From Marinibaculum pumilum (GTDB lineage: Bacteria; Pseudomonadota; Alphaproteobacteria; Ferrovibrionales; Ferrovibrionaceae): a DNA stretch of 48,074 nucleotides. Each line of letters opens with the position of its first letter. The stretch's first letter is position 1. The stretch spans positions 1 through 48,074 of the forward strand of contig NZ_JBHRTR010000017.1 in assembly GCF_042646425.1 (NCBI RefSeq), read 5' to 3'. Below are positions 17,604 through 26,471 of the stretch, one piece after another. The translations under genes were made by a program, and so were the position numbers. The notes beneath the pieces were generated by a model, which saw only the letters and a list, made by a program, of their open reading frames with translations, had not been told where the DNA came from and searched no databases.

Positions 17604-18314
17604 TCAGCAGCCGAGCTGGTCGGCCAGGTCGTGGAAATCCCGGGCCACCAGGTCGTAGCGGCCCTCCGGCATGTCGTCGAAGCCGTCGCCGTCGCGGCGG
17701 CCCCATTCGTGCGGCCGGCAGACATAGGCGGTCTTCAGACCGCATTCCGCCGCCGCCTTCAGGTCGTTCTCGTGGGTGGCGACCATCATGCAGTCGCCCG
17801 TCTCCAGCCGCATCCAGGACGCAGCGGTGCGGTAGACCCGCGGATGCGGCTTGTACTGCTGCGCCGGTTCCGAACCTAGGATCAGGTCCCATTCCAGGCC
17901 GGCATGACGGGCCATCGCCGCCATCAGCGCGGCATGGCCGTTCGACACGGTGCAGCAGGGAAAGCGGGCGCGCAGCCGGCGCAGGCCGCCAACCGCATCC
18001 GGCCAGGGGTCCAGCCGGTGCCAGATATGCACCAGCTCCGCCACCAGGGGCGCGTCCTGCGGCGGCAGGCCCTCCGCCGCCAGCACCCGCAGCAGGTTTT
18101 CCCGGTGCAGCACGTCCAGGTCGGCATAGCTGCGTTCGCCCTTCACGATCGGCATGAAGGACGGCGCATATTCGTTCCGCCACGCCTTGGCGAAGGCGAA
18201 CCAGTCCAGGGTGACGCCGGCCGGTTCCAGCAGCAGCGCCGCTTCCCGTGCGACGGTGCCATGCCAGTCGACAACGGTGCCGAAGACGTCGAAGAACAGT
18301 GCCGATGGCGGCAT
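17604..18314 (-). CDS. Haloacid dehalogenase type II-like HAD hydrolase
   Basis: A 236-residue HAD-superfamily enzyme. The nucleophile is Asp9 in LFFDVFGTVVDW, a sequence typical of the type II 2-haloacid dehalogenase branch rather than phosphatases. Motif II is CTVSNGH, motif III lysine lies in YKPHPRVY, and motif IV follows at MMVATHENDLKAA. Type II enzymes cleave halogen from 2-haloacids through an aspartyl ester, but related proteins have other roles. A GGAGGAAAA ribosome site precedes the ATG. It heads the operon with the acyl-CoA genes. Confidence 0.88.
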   Translation of the reverse strand: MPPSALFFDVFGTVVDWHGTVAREAALLLEPAGVTLDWFAFAKAWRNEYAPSFMPIVKGERSYADLDVLHRENLLRVLAAEGLPPQDAPLVAELVHIWHRLDPWPDAVGGLRRLRARFPCCTVSNGHAALMAAMARHAGLEWDLILGSEPAQQYKPHPRVYRTAASWMRLETGDCMMVATHENDLKAAAECGLKTAYVCRPHEWGRRDGDGFDDMPEGRYDLVARDFHDLADQLGC

Positions 18315-18454
18315 TGCGGCTTTTCCTCCCGGTTCTGCCCGTTCATGGGCCCGGCGGATCGACCGAAGCCCGGGCCGGCTGCAGAATGCCCATTGCGGCG
18401 GCCCAGGTACAGGCCGCCGTCTGCCGGTACTGCCGGCCCGCGCAAGGAGGGGAT

Positions 18455-19441
18455 ATGCATCGACCGAATCGCCGCACGCCGCATGGATGGCGGCTGTTGC
18501 GGCGCCTGGCCCTGGCCGCTCTTGCCACCCTGCCGGCCATCCCATCCGGTGCCGGCGAGATGCCCGCCTACATCGCGGCAGAGGTGGCGGCCCTTGGGCC
18601 GGCGATCGAGCCGGTGGCTACGGCGCGGATCTATGCGCCGATCCACGTGATGCAACCGCCACCGCCGGCGAAGGTCGCCCGCGACATCGCCTATGGCGAC
18701 GATCCGCGGCAGGTGCTGGACCTGTTCGCACCCGAAGGCGGCGGCACGGCGCCGAAGCCGGTGCTGGTCTTCGTGCATGGCGGCGCCTTCGTGCGCGGCA
18801 ACAAGACGGCACCCGGCAGCCCGTTCTACGACAATGTCATGAACTGGGCGGTGGCGACCAACATGATCGGCGTGAACATTACCTACCGGCTTGCGCCCGA
18901 CCATCCCTGGCCGGCGGGGGCGGAGGATGTGGCTGCCGCGCTCGCCTGGGTGCGTGACAATGTCGCCGCGCATGGCGGCGATCCGGCGCGGATCTTCCTG
19001 ATGGGCCATTCCGCCGGCGCGGTCCATGTCGCGTCCTACGCCGCGCAGCCGCAGTTCCATGTCGCGCCGGGCGGCGGGCTTGCGGGCGCGATCCTCGTCT
19101 CCGGCGTCTACGACCTGGCCGGGGTCCCGGCCCGGCCGCCGATGAGCCTCTATTTCGGCGACGACCCGGCACGGTTCGCCGAACGCGGCGCCCTCGACGG
19201 TCTGGTCGCCGGCGCGGTGCCGGTAATGGTGGTGGATGCGGAATTGGAACCGCCGGTTTTCCACCGGCAGGCCGACAGGCTGGAGCAGGCGCTCTGCGCG
19301 GCCGGCCGCTGCCCGGCGCGGCTGCACATGACCGGCCATAACCACATGTCGGAGATCTATGCGATCGGCACCGGGGATACCCTGTTTACAGATGCGATCC
19401 GCACATTCGTCGCTGGAAGTCGCCAGAAACCGGGCGGCTGA
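18455..19441 (+). CDS. Secreted or exported alpha/beta hydrolase (HSL-type esterase)
   Basis: A 328-residue esterase-like protein. A twin-arginine-like start (HRPNRRTPHGWRLLRRLALA) leads into a hydrophobic stretch ending near IPSGAG, so export is likely. The fold carries HGGAF (108-112, oxyanion hole), Ser186 in GHSAG, and a C-terminal histidine near TGHNHMSE. It resembles hormone-sensitive lipase/kynurenine formamidase-like enzymes. The ATG at 18455 is fixed by AAGGAGGGG three to ten bases upstream. The gene is divergent from the dehalogenase gene and ends 12 bases before the convergent DUF2442 gene. Confidence 0.9.
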   Translation: MHRPNRRTPHGWRLLRRLALAALATLPAIPSGAGEMPAYIAAEVAALGPAIEPVATARIYAPIHVMQPPPPAKVARDIAYGDDPRQVLDLFAPEGGGTAPKPVLVFVHGGAFVRGNKTAPGSPFYDNVMNWAVATNMIGVNITYRLAPDHPWPAGAEDVAAALAWVRDNVAAHGGDPARIFLMGHSAGAVHVASYAAQPQFHVAPGGGLAGAILVSGVYDLAGVPARPPMSLYFGDDPARFAERGALDGLVAGAVPVMVVDAELEPPVFHRQADRLEQALCAAGRCPARLHMTGHNHMSEIYAIGTGDTLFTDAIRTFVAGSRQKPGG

Positions 19442-19453
19442 AAGCCGTCCCCC

Positions 19454-19873
19454 CTAACCTCCGGTGACGCCCTTCCCACGAGGCCGCCCACCCTTGCGGC
19501 CATTCGCACGAGAGGCCGCGGCCTTGGCTGGGCTCCGGGACCGGCCGCCAGCAGAGCCAAGCTGGCTCGCCATCCAACTCTCAGAACCCAGAACCCCCTG
19601 CAGCAGGCTTGGGACGTAGACGTCGGCGTCCAGCCGCGGCCAATGGAGGCCGAGACCGGCAGGACTGACCTCGATCTGTGCCAGGTCTTCCACGGTCGCG
19701 CCGGCCAGCCCTTCCAGGAGCGATGGCGCGACGCAAATCTCCACGCCGGTCGCCAGGACCACGACAATACGCTTGCGCTCTTCGTCGTAGCAGGCGGAAA
19801 CGGCGTACCCGGACTCGCGCTGCGCCTGCATGCGCGCCTTCGAGGTCTCGAACTCTGTCTCTTCAAAGCCCAT
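19454..19873 (-). CDS. DUF2442 domain protein
   Basis: A 139-residue protein. Residues 35-100 fit DUF2442 (RIVVVLATGVEICVAPSLLEGL, then DLAQIEVSPAGLGLHWPRLDADVYVPSLL). The C-terminus is Ala/Arg/Lys/Gly-rich and looks DNA- or RNA-binding. The start MGFEETEFET at 19873 overlaps the end of the DUF4160 gene by 11 bases. DUF4160/DUF2442 pairs occur widely and have been proposed as toxin-antitoxin-like modules; DUF2442 would be the antitoxin-like partner. Function is not shown by the sequence. Confidence 0.85.
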   Translation of the reverse strand: MGFEETEFETSKARMQAQRESGYAVSACYDEERKRIVVVLATGVEICVAPSLLEGLAGATVEDLAQIEVSPAGLGLHWPRLDADVYVPSLLQGVLGSESWMASQLGSAGGRSRSPAKAAASRANGRKGGRPRGKGVTGG

Positions 19874-20108
19874 GAATGTTGTCCCATCCGTCGCACAGGA
19901 CCGCCAGGCGATCTGCAAGGAATGTCCTGACCGGGCCCAGCGACCGGCGGCTGAGTCCATAGGTCTCCCGCAGTTCCGGTGGCCCCTCCGGGCAGTTCAG
20001 GAAGAAGACCGCTTCGCCGTCCGCGCCGATCACATGGACATGTGCCGGCCGATGATCGTTCGGATAGATGACAATTCTGAATCCATCGAACCGGTCCAAC
20101 GTCGGCAT
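19863..20108 (-). CDS. DUF4160 domain protein
   Basis: An 81-residue protein with the hallmark DUF4160 pattern IVIYPNDHRPAHVHVIGADG followed by AVFFLN. It precedes and overlaps the DUF2442 gene, the normal order for this pair. DUF4160 is small and is suspected to be the toxin-like partner, though a biochemical activity is not established to my knowledge. No other gene joins this transcript; the SDR operon downstream is on the same strand but ends at 20167. Confidence 0.87.
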   Translation of the reverse strand: MPTLDRFDGFRIVIYPNDHRPAHVHVIGADGEAVFFLNCPEGPPELRETYGLSRRSLGPVRTFLADRLAVLCDGWDNIHGL

Positions 20109-20166
20109 CGGAATGCCAACCTAAAACCTAACCGTTTGGGATAGTCCCTGCAAGGGGTACAAGGCC

Positions 20167-20925
20167 TCAGCAGCGCAGGGTCAGACCGCCGTCGACCACC
20201 AGGCCGTGGCCGGTGACGAAGGCGGCATCGTCGGAGGCCAGGAACAGTGCCCCACGGGCGATATCCTCCGGCCGGCCGAGGCGGCGCAGCGCCGCCTTCT
20301 TCGCCCAGATTGCGGCGATTTCCTCGTTGGCGAAGCTTTCCGCCGTCATGCCGGTCTGGATCGCGCCGGGCTCGATATAGTTCGCGGTGATGCCGAACTT
20401 GCCCAGTTCCAGCGCCAGGGTCCGTGTCAGCCCCGCCACCCCGGCCTTCGACGCGCAATAGGCCGGCAGGCCGTAATCGGTGAAGCGGGCCATGACGGAT
20501 GCGGTATTGACGATGCGGGGCGCGTCGCTCTTCTGCAGCTCCGGCACCGCGGCCTGGCAGAGCCGGAACACCGCGGTCAGGTTGACCGCGATGGTGGTGT
20601 CCCACTGTTCGGCCGTCATCGCGGTGGTCAGCGCGTTGATCCCCACGCCGGCATTGTTGAAGACGATGTCCAGCCTGCCGAACGCCTCGACCGCTGCGGC
20701 CACGATCGCGGTGCCGGCATCCGCGTCGCGCACGCTCTTCTCCAGGCAGCGAACGCCGTCGACACCGTCATGCGCCACCGGCAGCCCGCGATCGGGCAGG
20801 TCCACCGCCAGCACCTGCGCGCCCTCGGCCGCGAACAGCTGCGCGGAGGCGCGGCCGATCCCCGATGCCGCGCCGGTCACGATCGCCGCACGGCCGGCCA
20901 GCCGGCCGGTCTTTCCATTCGTCAT
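20167..20925 (-). CDS. SDR-family oxidoreductase
   Basis: A 252-residue short-chain dehydrogenase. The cofactor motif is TGAASGIG (17-24), with DLPD after strand 2 suggesting NAD(H); NNAG follows at about residue 95, then the catalytic serine in NTASVMA and YCASK. The C-terminus GHGLVVDGGLTLRC is typical. Start and stop overlap with the upstream hydratase as TGATG, so it is the last gene of the acyl-CoA operon, probably oxidising a 3-hydroxyacyl-CoA or a related alcohol. Confidence 0.93.
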   Translation of the reverse strand: MTNGKTGRLAGRAAIVTGAASGIGRASAQLFAAEGAQVLAVDLPDRGLPVAHDGVDGVRCLEKSVRDADAGTAIVAAAVEAFGRLDIVFNNAGVGINALTTAMTAEQWDTTIAVNLTAVFRLCQAAVPELQKSDAPRIVNTASVMARFTDYGLPAYCASKAGVAGLTRTLALELGKFGITANYIEPGAIQTGMTAESFANEEIAAIWAKKAALRRLGRPEDIARGALFLASDDAAFVTGHGLVVDGGLTLRC

Positions 20926-21740
20926 CAGATGCTCCCGAAATCGCCGCCGCGGCCCTTGCCGCCGGCGAACCGCGTCGCGCCGGCGCGCGCCTCCTGCCGC
21001 AGCGGCACCTCGCCGCGCAGCCCCTCGTTCTCCAGCGCCGCCGCCAGGGGATAGTCCCATTGCGTATAGGCGGAATTCCGGTCGGCGCGCATGCAGACCT
21101 GCGGGAAACGCGCGATCTCCGCCGCCAGGGCCTGCGCCGCCGCGCGCGCCTGCCCCACAGGCACCACCCGGTTGGCCAGGCCGAAGGACAGGGCCTCCTC
21201 CGCCCCCACCGGGCGGCCGGTCAGGATCATGTCCAGCGCCCGGCTCATGCCGATCAGCCGCGGCAGGCGCACCGTGCCGCCGTCGATCAGCGGCACGCCC
21301 CAGCGGCGGCAGAACACCCCGAACTGCGCCGTTTCCGACGCCACCCGCAGGTCGCACCACAGGGCGAGTTCGATGCCGCCGGCGACGGCATAGCCCTCCA
21401 CCGCGGCGATCACCGGCTTGTCCAGCAGCATGCGGCTGGGGCCCATCGGCCCGCGGCCTGCGGGGTCGCGGCCCTCCTCTCGCTCCTGCCCGGTGCCATG
21501 CTCGCTGACATGCTTCAGGTCGTAGCCGGCGCAGAAATTGCCGTCCGCGCCCGTCAGCACTGCCACCGACGCATCCGGGTCGGTGTTGAAGGCGGCGAAG
21601 GCCTGCTCCAGCAGGTCCGCCGTCTCCGGGTCGACCGCGTTGCGGCGCTCCGGCCGGTTGATGACGATGGTGGTGACCGGCCCGTCGCGTTCGACAAGGA
21701 CCTTGGGCCCGGCAGGCGCCGCCGTTGCGCTCTCGCTCAT
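20925..21740 (-). CDS. Enoyl-CoA hydratase/isomerase family protein
   Basis: A 271-residue crotonase-fold protein. It shows TTIVINRPERRNAVD, the oxyanion loops GNFCAGYDLKH and EGYAVAGGIELALWCDLRVA, and FGVFCRRWGVPLIDGGTVRL. Glu is present in GGIELA, while the second catalytic Glu is not evident. The gene lies 13 bases after the ligase and overlaps the SDR gene by TGATG. It likely acts on the CoA ester made by the adjoining ligase. Confidence 0.92.
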   Translation of the reverse strand: MSESATAAPAGPKVLVERDGPVTTIVINRPERRNAVDPETADLLEQAFAAFNTDPDASVAVLTGADGNFCAGYDLKHVSEHGTGQEREEGRDPAGRGPMGPSRMLLDKPVIAAVEGYAVAGGIELALWCDLRVASETAQFGVFCRRWGVPLIDGGTVRLPRLIGMSRALDMILTGRPVGAEEALSFGLANRVVPVGQARAAAQALAAEIARFPQVCMRADRNSAYTQWDYPLAAALENEGLRGEVPLRQEARAGATRFAGGKGRGGDFGSI

Positions 21741-21753
21741 CCGTCCCTCTCCC

Positions 21754-23289
21754 TCAGATCTGCCGGCCGGCTTCCGCCCAATAGGGCGCGCGCAGCTTGC
21801 GCTTGAAGATCTTGCCGGAATCCTCGCGCGGCAGCGCGGCGCGGAACTCCACCACCTTCGGCACCTTGTAGCCGGCGATCCGTTCCCGCAGCCAGGCGCG
21901 CACCCCGGCGGCGTCGAGGCCCGCCTCCGGCTGCGGCTGGATATAGGCGCAGAGCGCCTCGCCGAACTCGTCGTCGGGAATCCCGAAGACAGCGCAGTCG
22001 GCGACCCCGGGCATGTGGATCAGCACCGCCTCGATCTCCGCCGGATAGATGTTCACCCCGCCGGAGATCACCATGTCCTTCTTGCGGTCGCTGATGAACA
22101 GGAAGCCGTCCTCGTCCAGCCAGCCGACATCGCCGCAGGTGATCAGGCCGTCGCGCTCGCATTCGCGCCGCATCTCGTCCTTCTTGTGATAGGTGAAGTC
22201 CGGCCAGCGGCCGATCCGGAGGTAGATCTCCCCCACTTCCCCCGCCGGCAGCACCTGGCCGTCATCGCCATAGATGCGGACCTCCGCACCCGGGATCGGC
22301 CGGCCCACCGTGCCGGGCTTGCGCAGCGCCTCTTCCGCGGTGTGGAAGATCGCCCCGCCGGTCTCGGTGCCGCCGTAATACTCGTTGATCACCGGGCCCC
22401 ACCATTCGATCATCTGGCGCTTCGTCTCCGGCGCGCAGGGGGCTGCGGCATGGACGACGAACTTCAGCGAGGAGAGGTCGTATTTCCGGCGCACCTCCTC
22501 CGGCAGCTTCAGCAGCCGCACGAACATCGTGGGCACCATGTGCAGGTGGGTGATCCGGTGCTGCTCGATCATCTGCAGCAGCTCTTCCGGATCAAAGCGC
22601 GGCTGCAGCACCGTCAGCCCGCCGTCGCGGACATTCATCAGGGCATAGAGGTTGGGTGCGGAATGGTAGACCGGGCCGGTCACCACGGTGCGCCGTTCCT
22701 CCCCGGGCCGGACGTCGAAGATCACCGACACCATCTCGTCGATCTTTGCCGCCATTTCCGGCGTCGCCGGCTCGCGGCGAACACCCTTCGGCCGGCCGGT
22801 GGTGCCGGAGGTGTAGATGATGTTGGTGCGCATCGCCGGCGGCGGCCGGTCCCAGACCGGCTGCTGCGCCACCCATTCGTCCCAGTCAGTGGCGCCCGCC
22901 GGCACGGCACAGGCTTCCGCCGGGATGCCGTAGGCGTCGCGGATCTCCGGCGGCGTCTTCACCACCAGCACATGCACGCCGTCGGGTATGCCCTCGGCGA
23001 TCTGCGGCAGCAGGTCGGCATGGACGACCAGCACCCTGGCGTCGCAATCGTCGATGATGTAGCCGGCCTCGTCGGCCTTGTAGTGCCAGTTGATCGGCGT
23101 CGCATAGGCGCCGATCAGCCCGGCGCCGAAGGCCGCCTCGAAGAAGGCGAAGTCGTTGCGCAGCATCATCGCCACGGTATCGTCCGCGCCCAGCCCCAGC
23201 CGGTCGAATCCGCCCGCGGCCCGCGCCGCATTGCCCATCAGGGCCGCCTGGCTGATCGAACGATCGCCGGACACGACCTTCCCTTCCAT
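21754..23289 (-). CDS. AMP-dependent acyl-CoA ligase
   Basis: A 511-residue ANL-family ligase. Visible are the P-loop YTSGTTGRPKG, the adenine motif NEYYGGTETGG, the hinge GDVGWLDEDGFLFISDRKKD, and the C-terminal catalytic lysine in PREDSGKIFKRKLR. It activates a carboxylic acid as acyl-AMP and then CoA thioester. It is the first gene of a three-gene operon (ligase, hydratase, SDR) for beta-oxidation-like degradation. GGGAGGAA lies just before the ATG. The acid is unknown. Confidence 0.94.
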   Translation of the reverse strand: MEGKVVSGDRSISQAALMGNAARAAGGFDRLGLGADDTVAMMLRNDFAFFEAAFGAGLIGAYATPINWHYKADEAGYIIDDCDARVLVVHADLLPQIAEGIPDGVHVLVVKTPPEIRDAYGIPAEACAVPAGATDWDEWVAQQPVWDRPPPAMRTNIIYTSGTTGRPKGVRREPATPEMAAKIDEMVSVIFDVRPGEERRTVVTGPVYHSAPNLYALMNVRDGGLTVLQPRFDPEELLQMIEQHRITHLHMVPTMFVRLLKLPEEVRRKYDLSSLKFVVHAAAPCAPETKRQMIEWWGPVINEYYGGTETGGAIFHTAEEALRKPGTVGRPIPGAEVRIYGDDGQVLPAGEVGEIYLRIGRWPDFTYHKKDEMRRECERDGLITCGDVGWLDEDGFLFISDRKKDMVISGGVNIYPAEIEAVLIHMPGVADCAVFGIPDDEFGEALCAYIQPQPEAGLDAAGVRAWLRERIAGYKVPKVVEFRAALPREDSGKIFKRKLRAPYWAEAGRQI

Positions 23290-23445
23290 CGCATTCCTCC
23301 CACGCGATCGGCGCCGCCCCTTGCATGGCGGCCGGTTTGGCCGGACGGTATCGCAGAGCCGGCGCCAGGAAAAGCAGCGACAGGGCAGGCCGCCCATGGA
23401 TCGCAGCGGCCGGCGATCGCAGGATCCAGCAACGGCGATACAGCG

Positions 23446-24246
23446 ATGAGCAGACCCCCACGAAGATCCGCGGACAGCGTCGACCTCGCCCGGGCCGTGC
23501 GCCGGCTGACCGATGTGGAACTGACCGACGGCGATGCCGTGCGGGACGCGGTGAATGCCCTGGTCGCCCGGCATGTCACCGGCAACATGCCGCCGGCCGC
23601 CCTGGCGGTGGCGCCGGAGGCGTTCGACCACCTGCTTGCCGCGCTGCCCGCGCAGCCCGGGCAGCCGGACCCGGTCCTGCGCACCGTGACCCTGACCGGC
23701 GGCGCGCTGGCGGTCGACCTGGAGGCCGCGCTGGGCAGCCTGGAGAAGGGCGCGGACGAGGTGCAGCTGGACCTGGAGGCGGAGGCCTTCCTGCCGGATG
23801 AACGCGACCAGGACCCGGCCTTCACCCTGCTGCGCGACCTGAAGCTCGCCTGCGGCCCGCATGTGCCGCTGAAGGTGATGCTGCGCGACCGGGCATTCGC
23901 CGACGATCGCGCCCTGGCGGAAGCGGTGGAGATCGCCCTGAGCGGCGGCGCCGACATGATCGGCCTGGACCTGGCCGCGCTGGGCATCCGGGGGGCGGAC
24001 GCGGCACTGGACGCGACCCTGCGGCTGACCGGCCTGCTGCGGGATGCCGACCGCCCGGTCGGGATCAAGCTGCGCGGCGGCACGGATATCCTGGCCGGCC
24101 TGGCGGAGGCTGACACCGTGCTGCGCCTGGCGCGCCGCTTCCAGGACCGGGAGGCGGTCGGCCCGGACCGGCTGCGGCTGTGCGGGGCGGCGCTGGACGA
24201 TGCCGTCCTGACCTGCCTGCGCGCGGCAGGAGACGGCCCGCACTGA
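23446..24246 (+). CDS. DeoC-like TIM-barrel protein lacking the Schiff-base lysine
   Basis: A 266-residue protein that lines up with deoxyribose-phosphate aldolase: KGADEVQLDL (101-110) against GADEVDVV, PLKVML (141-146) against LKVII, SGGADMIGLDLA (166-177) against AGADFIKTSTG, VGIKLRGGTD (205-214) against VGFKPAGGV, and RLRLCGAALDDAVL near the end. Compared with E. coli DeoC, the active-site Asp is Gln107 and the Schiff-base Lys is Gly173; only the second lysine (Lys208) remains. It should therefore not work as a normal aldolase. The gene is divergent from the ligase operon and stands 115 bases before the flavin reductase-MarR fusion. Role unknown. Confidence 0.7.
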   Translation: MSRPPRRSADSVDLARAVRRLTDVELTDGDAVRDAVNALVARHVTGNMPPAALAVAPEAFDHLLAALPAQPGQPDPVLRTVTLTGGALAVDLEAALGSLEKGADEVQLDLEAEAFLPDERDQDPAFTLLRDLKLACGPHVPLKVMLRDRAFADDRALAEAVEIALSGGADMIGLDLAALGIRGADAALDATLRLTGLLRDADRPVGIKLRGGTDILAGLAEADTVLRLARRFQDREAVGPDRLRLCGAALDDAVLTCLRAAGDGPH

Positions 24247-24361
24247 GCGGCGGCGCGGTTGACCGCTGCGGCGGTTTGGCCTTTGTTTCCTGGCCGGGTC
24301 CGCCGCCGCGGCGGCCCCCACGACCACAAGAAGACCATCACCAGGGCAGGATCCAGCCAAC

Positions 24362-25327
24362 GTGAGCAGCACTTTCGACCCGCGCCTGTTCCGCCAGGCC
24401 CTCGGCCGCTTTCCCACCGGCGTCACCATCGTCACGGCGACCGCCGGCCCGGACCCGGCGCAGTGGGTGGGGGTGACGGCGAACAGCTTCAACTCCGTCT
24501 CGCTGGAGCCGCCGATGGTGCTGTGGAGCCTGGGGCGCAACGCCCGCAGCTTCGAGACTTTCGTGGAGGCGAGCCACTTCGCGGTGCATATCCTGGCGGA
24601 GAACCAGCAGGGCCTGTCGAACCGATTCGCCCGTACGGTCGACGACAAGTTCGACGGCCTGACCTGTGCCACCGGTGCGGGCGGGGTGCCGCTGCTGGAC
24701 GATTGCGTCGCCTGCCTGGAATGCCGCACCGCCCATGTCTATGAGGGCGGCGACCACCTGATCTTCGTCGGCGAGGTGCTGAAGTACAGCCACAGCGACC
24801 GGGTGCCGCTGGTCTTCCACGAGGGCCGCTATGCGGCGCTGGAGGAACATCCGGAACTGGCCTGGTCGGGCCGCAGCGGTCGCAATGCCGCCGATCGCCC
24901 CTTTGCGCAGGACCATCTGCATGCCCTGGTGACGCAGGCCAGCCAGCGCCTGGCCGGCGCCTTCCACCGCGCGGTGCGCGAGGCCGGGCTGGAAGTGATG
25001 GAGTGGCGCATCCTGGCGGCCCTGGCCGGCGGCAGCGGCCTGTCGCTGGAGGCGCTGGCGGACGAAACGGTGATGAAGCGCAGCGATGTCGCGGACCTGG
25101 TGGACCGGATGGTCGGCCGGGGCATCCTGCAGCGTACCCCCGACGGGCCGGACCAGGTCCATCGGGTCGCCATAGCGCCCGCCGGCCAGGCACAGCTCGA
25201 CGACCTGTCCGCCCGTGCGCAGGCTCAGGAGGAGGCGCTGCTGCAGGACTGCGCGCCGGCCGAGCGGCAGGCGCTGCTGTCCGCGCTGCGGCGGCTGGCC
25301 GGGCGCGAGGCGGGATCGTCCGCCTGA
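24362..25327 (+). CDS. Flavin reductase-MarR fusion, like the reductase of two-component 4-hydroxyphenylacetate hydroxylase
   Basis: A 321-residue protein with two parts. Residues 1 to about 165 are a flavin reductase-like split barrel (FRQALGRFPTGVTIVTA, WVGVTANSFNSVSLEPPMVLWS, SHFAVHILAENQQ). Residues about 180-320 are a MarR winged helix (LEVMEWRILAALAG, TVMKRSDVADLVDRMVGRG). This order matches the C1 reductase of Acinetobacter 4-hydroxyphenylacetate hydroxylase, where the MarR-like part senses the aromatic substrate. No oxygenase gene is adjacent, so the partner is unknown. Start is GTG at 24362; the ribosome site is weak. Confidence 0.88.
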   Translation: MSSTFDPRLFRQALGRFPTGVTIVTATAGPDPAQWVGVTANSFNSVSLEPPMVLWSLGRNARSFETFVEASHFAVHILAENQQGLSNRFARTVDDKFDGLTCATGAGGVPLLDDCVACLECRTAHVYEGGDHLIFVGEVLKYSHSDRVPLVFHEGRYAALEEHPELAWSGRSGRNAADRPFAQDHLHALVTQASQRLAGAFHRAVREAGLEVMEWRILAALAGGSGLSLEALADETVMKRSDVADLVDRMVGRGILQRTPDGPDQVHRVAIAPAGQAQLDDLSARAQAQEEALLQDCAPAERQALLSALRRLAGREAGSSA

Positions 25328-25434
25328 CAGACGACACGCGCCTCGCCCGTCCGGGCAATGCGCATCGCAGCGAACATTGAAGCGATCCGTGCGGCGGAAA
25401 TGACCCGCGCGGGGATATACCGGGAGAACGGCCG

Positions 25435-26463
25435 ATGAGCGGCGAGACGAACAGACAGTGGCGGCTGGCCCGCCGGCCGGTGGGCGATATCGGCGAAGGC
25501 GATCTGGAGTTCGCGCAGAGCCCGGCGCCGCAGGCGGGGCCCGGGCAGGTGCGGGTGCGCACCCTGATCCTGTCGATGGACCCGACGAACCGGATCTGGA
25601 TGTCGGACGCGAAACAGTACATGCCGCCGGTGAAGGTGGGCGACGTGATGCGCGGCGTCACCCTGGGGGTCGTGGACCAGAGCAATGCCGACGGCTATGC
25701 GCCGGGCGACCTGGTGAGCGGCATGTGGGGCTGGCAGGACTATGCCACCGTCGACGTCGCGAAGATGCCGCTGGCGAAGCTCCCGGCCGACCGCACCCTG
25801 CCCCTGCCCGGCTATGTCGCGCTGGTCGGCGGTGTGGGCATGACCGCCTATTTCGGCCTGCTGGACATCGGCCGGCCGCAGCCGGGGGAGACCCTGGTCG
25901 TGTCCGCGGCCGCCGGCGCGGTCGGCTCGCTGGTCGGCCAGATCGGCAAGATCAAGGGCTGCCGGGTGATCGGCATTGCCGGCTCGGCGGAGAAATGCCG
26001 CTGGATCACCGAGGAGCTGGGCTTCGACGGTGCCATCAACTATCGCGACGAGGATGTCGGCGCAGCGCTGGACCGGCTGGCGCCCGACGGGATCGACATC
26101 GACTTCGAGAATGTCGGCGGCCCGATCATGGGCGAGATCTTCGCCCGCCTGCGGCTGAACGCGCGGATCGCGCTCTGCGGCCTGATCTCGCAGTACAACG
26201 CGGAAGGCCCGGTGCAGGGCCCGGCGAATTTCGAGCAGGTGCTGATGCAGCGCGCCACCATCAAGGGCTTCATCATCCTGGACTATGCCGCCCGCTTCCC
26301 CGAGGCGATGCACGACCTGATCGCCTGGCACGCCGCCGGCAAGATCAAGTACCAGACCGACATCGTCCAGGGCCTGGAGAATGCCGCAGCGACGGTGAAG
26401 AAGCTGTTCGAGGGCGGCAACACCGGCAAGCTGATGGTGCAGGTCGCCGACCTGCCGGATTAA
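25435..26463 (+). CDS. NADP-dependent medium-chain oxidoreductase (zinc-independent MDR)
   Basis: A 342-residue protein of the leukotriene B4 dehydrogenase/prostaglandin reductase-like MDR group. It begins NRQWRLARRPVGDIGEGDLE. The substrate segment is ILSMDPTNRIWM, and the cofactor motif is SAAAGAVGSLVGQIGKIKGC. There are no zinc-binding cysteines. These enzymes reduce the double bond of enones or enals with NADPH. A GGGAGA site precedes the ATG. It is followed by a terminator-like hairpin. Confidence 0.93.
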   Translation: MSGETNRQWRLARRPVGDIGEGDLEFAQSPAPQAGPGQVRVRTLILSMDPTNRIWMSDAKQYMPPVKVGDVMRGVTLGVVDQSNADGYAPGDLVSGMWGWQDYATVDVAKMPLAKLPADRTLPLPGYVALVGGVGMTAYFGLLDIGRPQPGETLVVSAAAGAVGSLVGQIGKIKGCRVIGIAGSAEKCRWITEELGFDGAINYRDEDVGAALDRLAPDGIDIDFENVGGPIMGEIFARLRLNARIALCGLISQYNAEGPVQGPANFEQVLMQRATIKGFIILDYAARFPEAMHDLIAWHAAGKIKYQTDIVQGLENAAATVKKLFEGGNTGKLMVQVADLPD

Positions 26464-26471
26464 CATGGGTT

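Noticed and set aside
23290..24729. Upstream extension of the acyl-CoA ligase frame
   Set aside because: Antisense to the DeoC-like gene, with low-complexity translation; the ligase start at 23289 has a good ribosome site.
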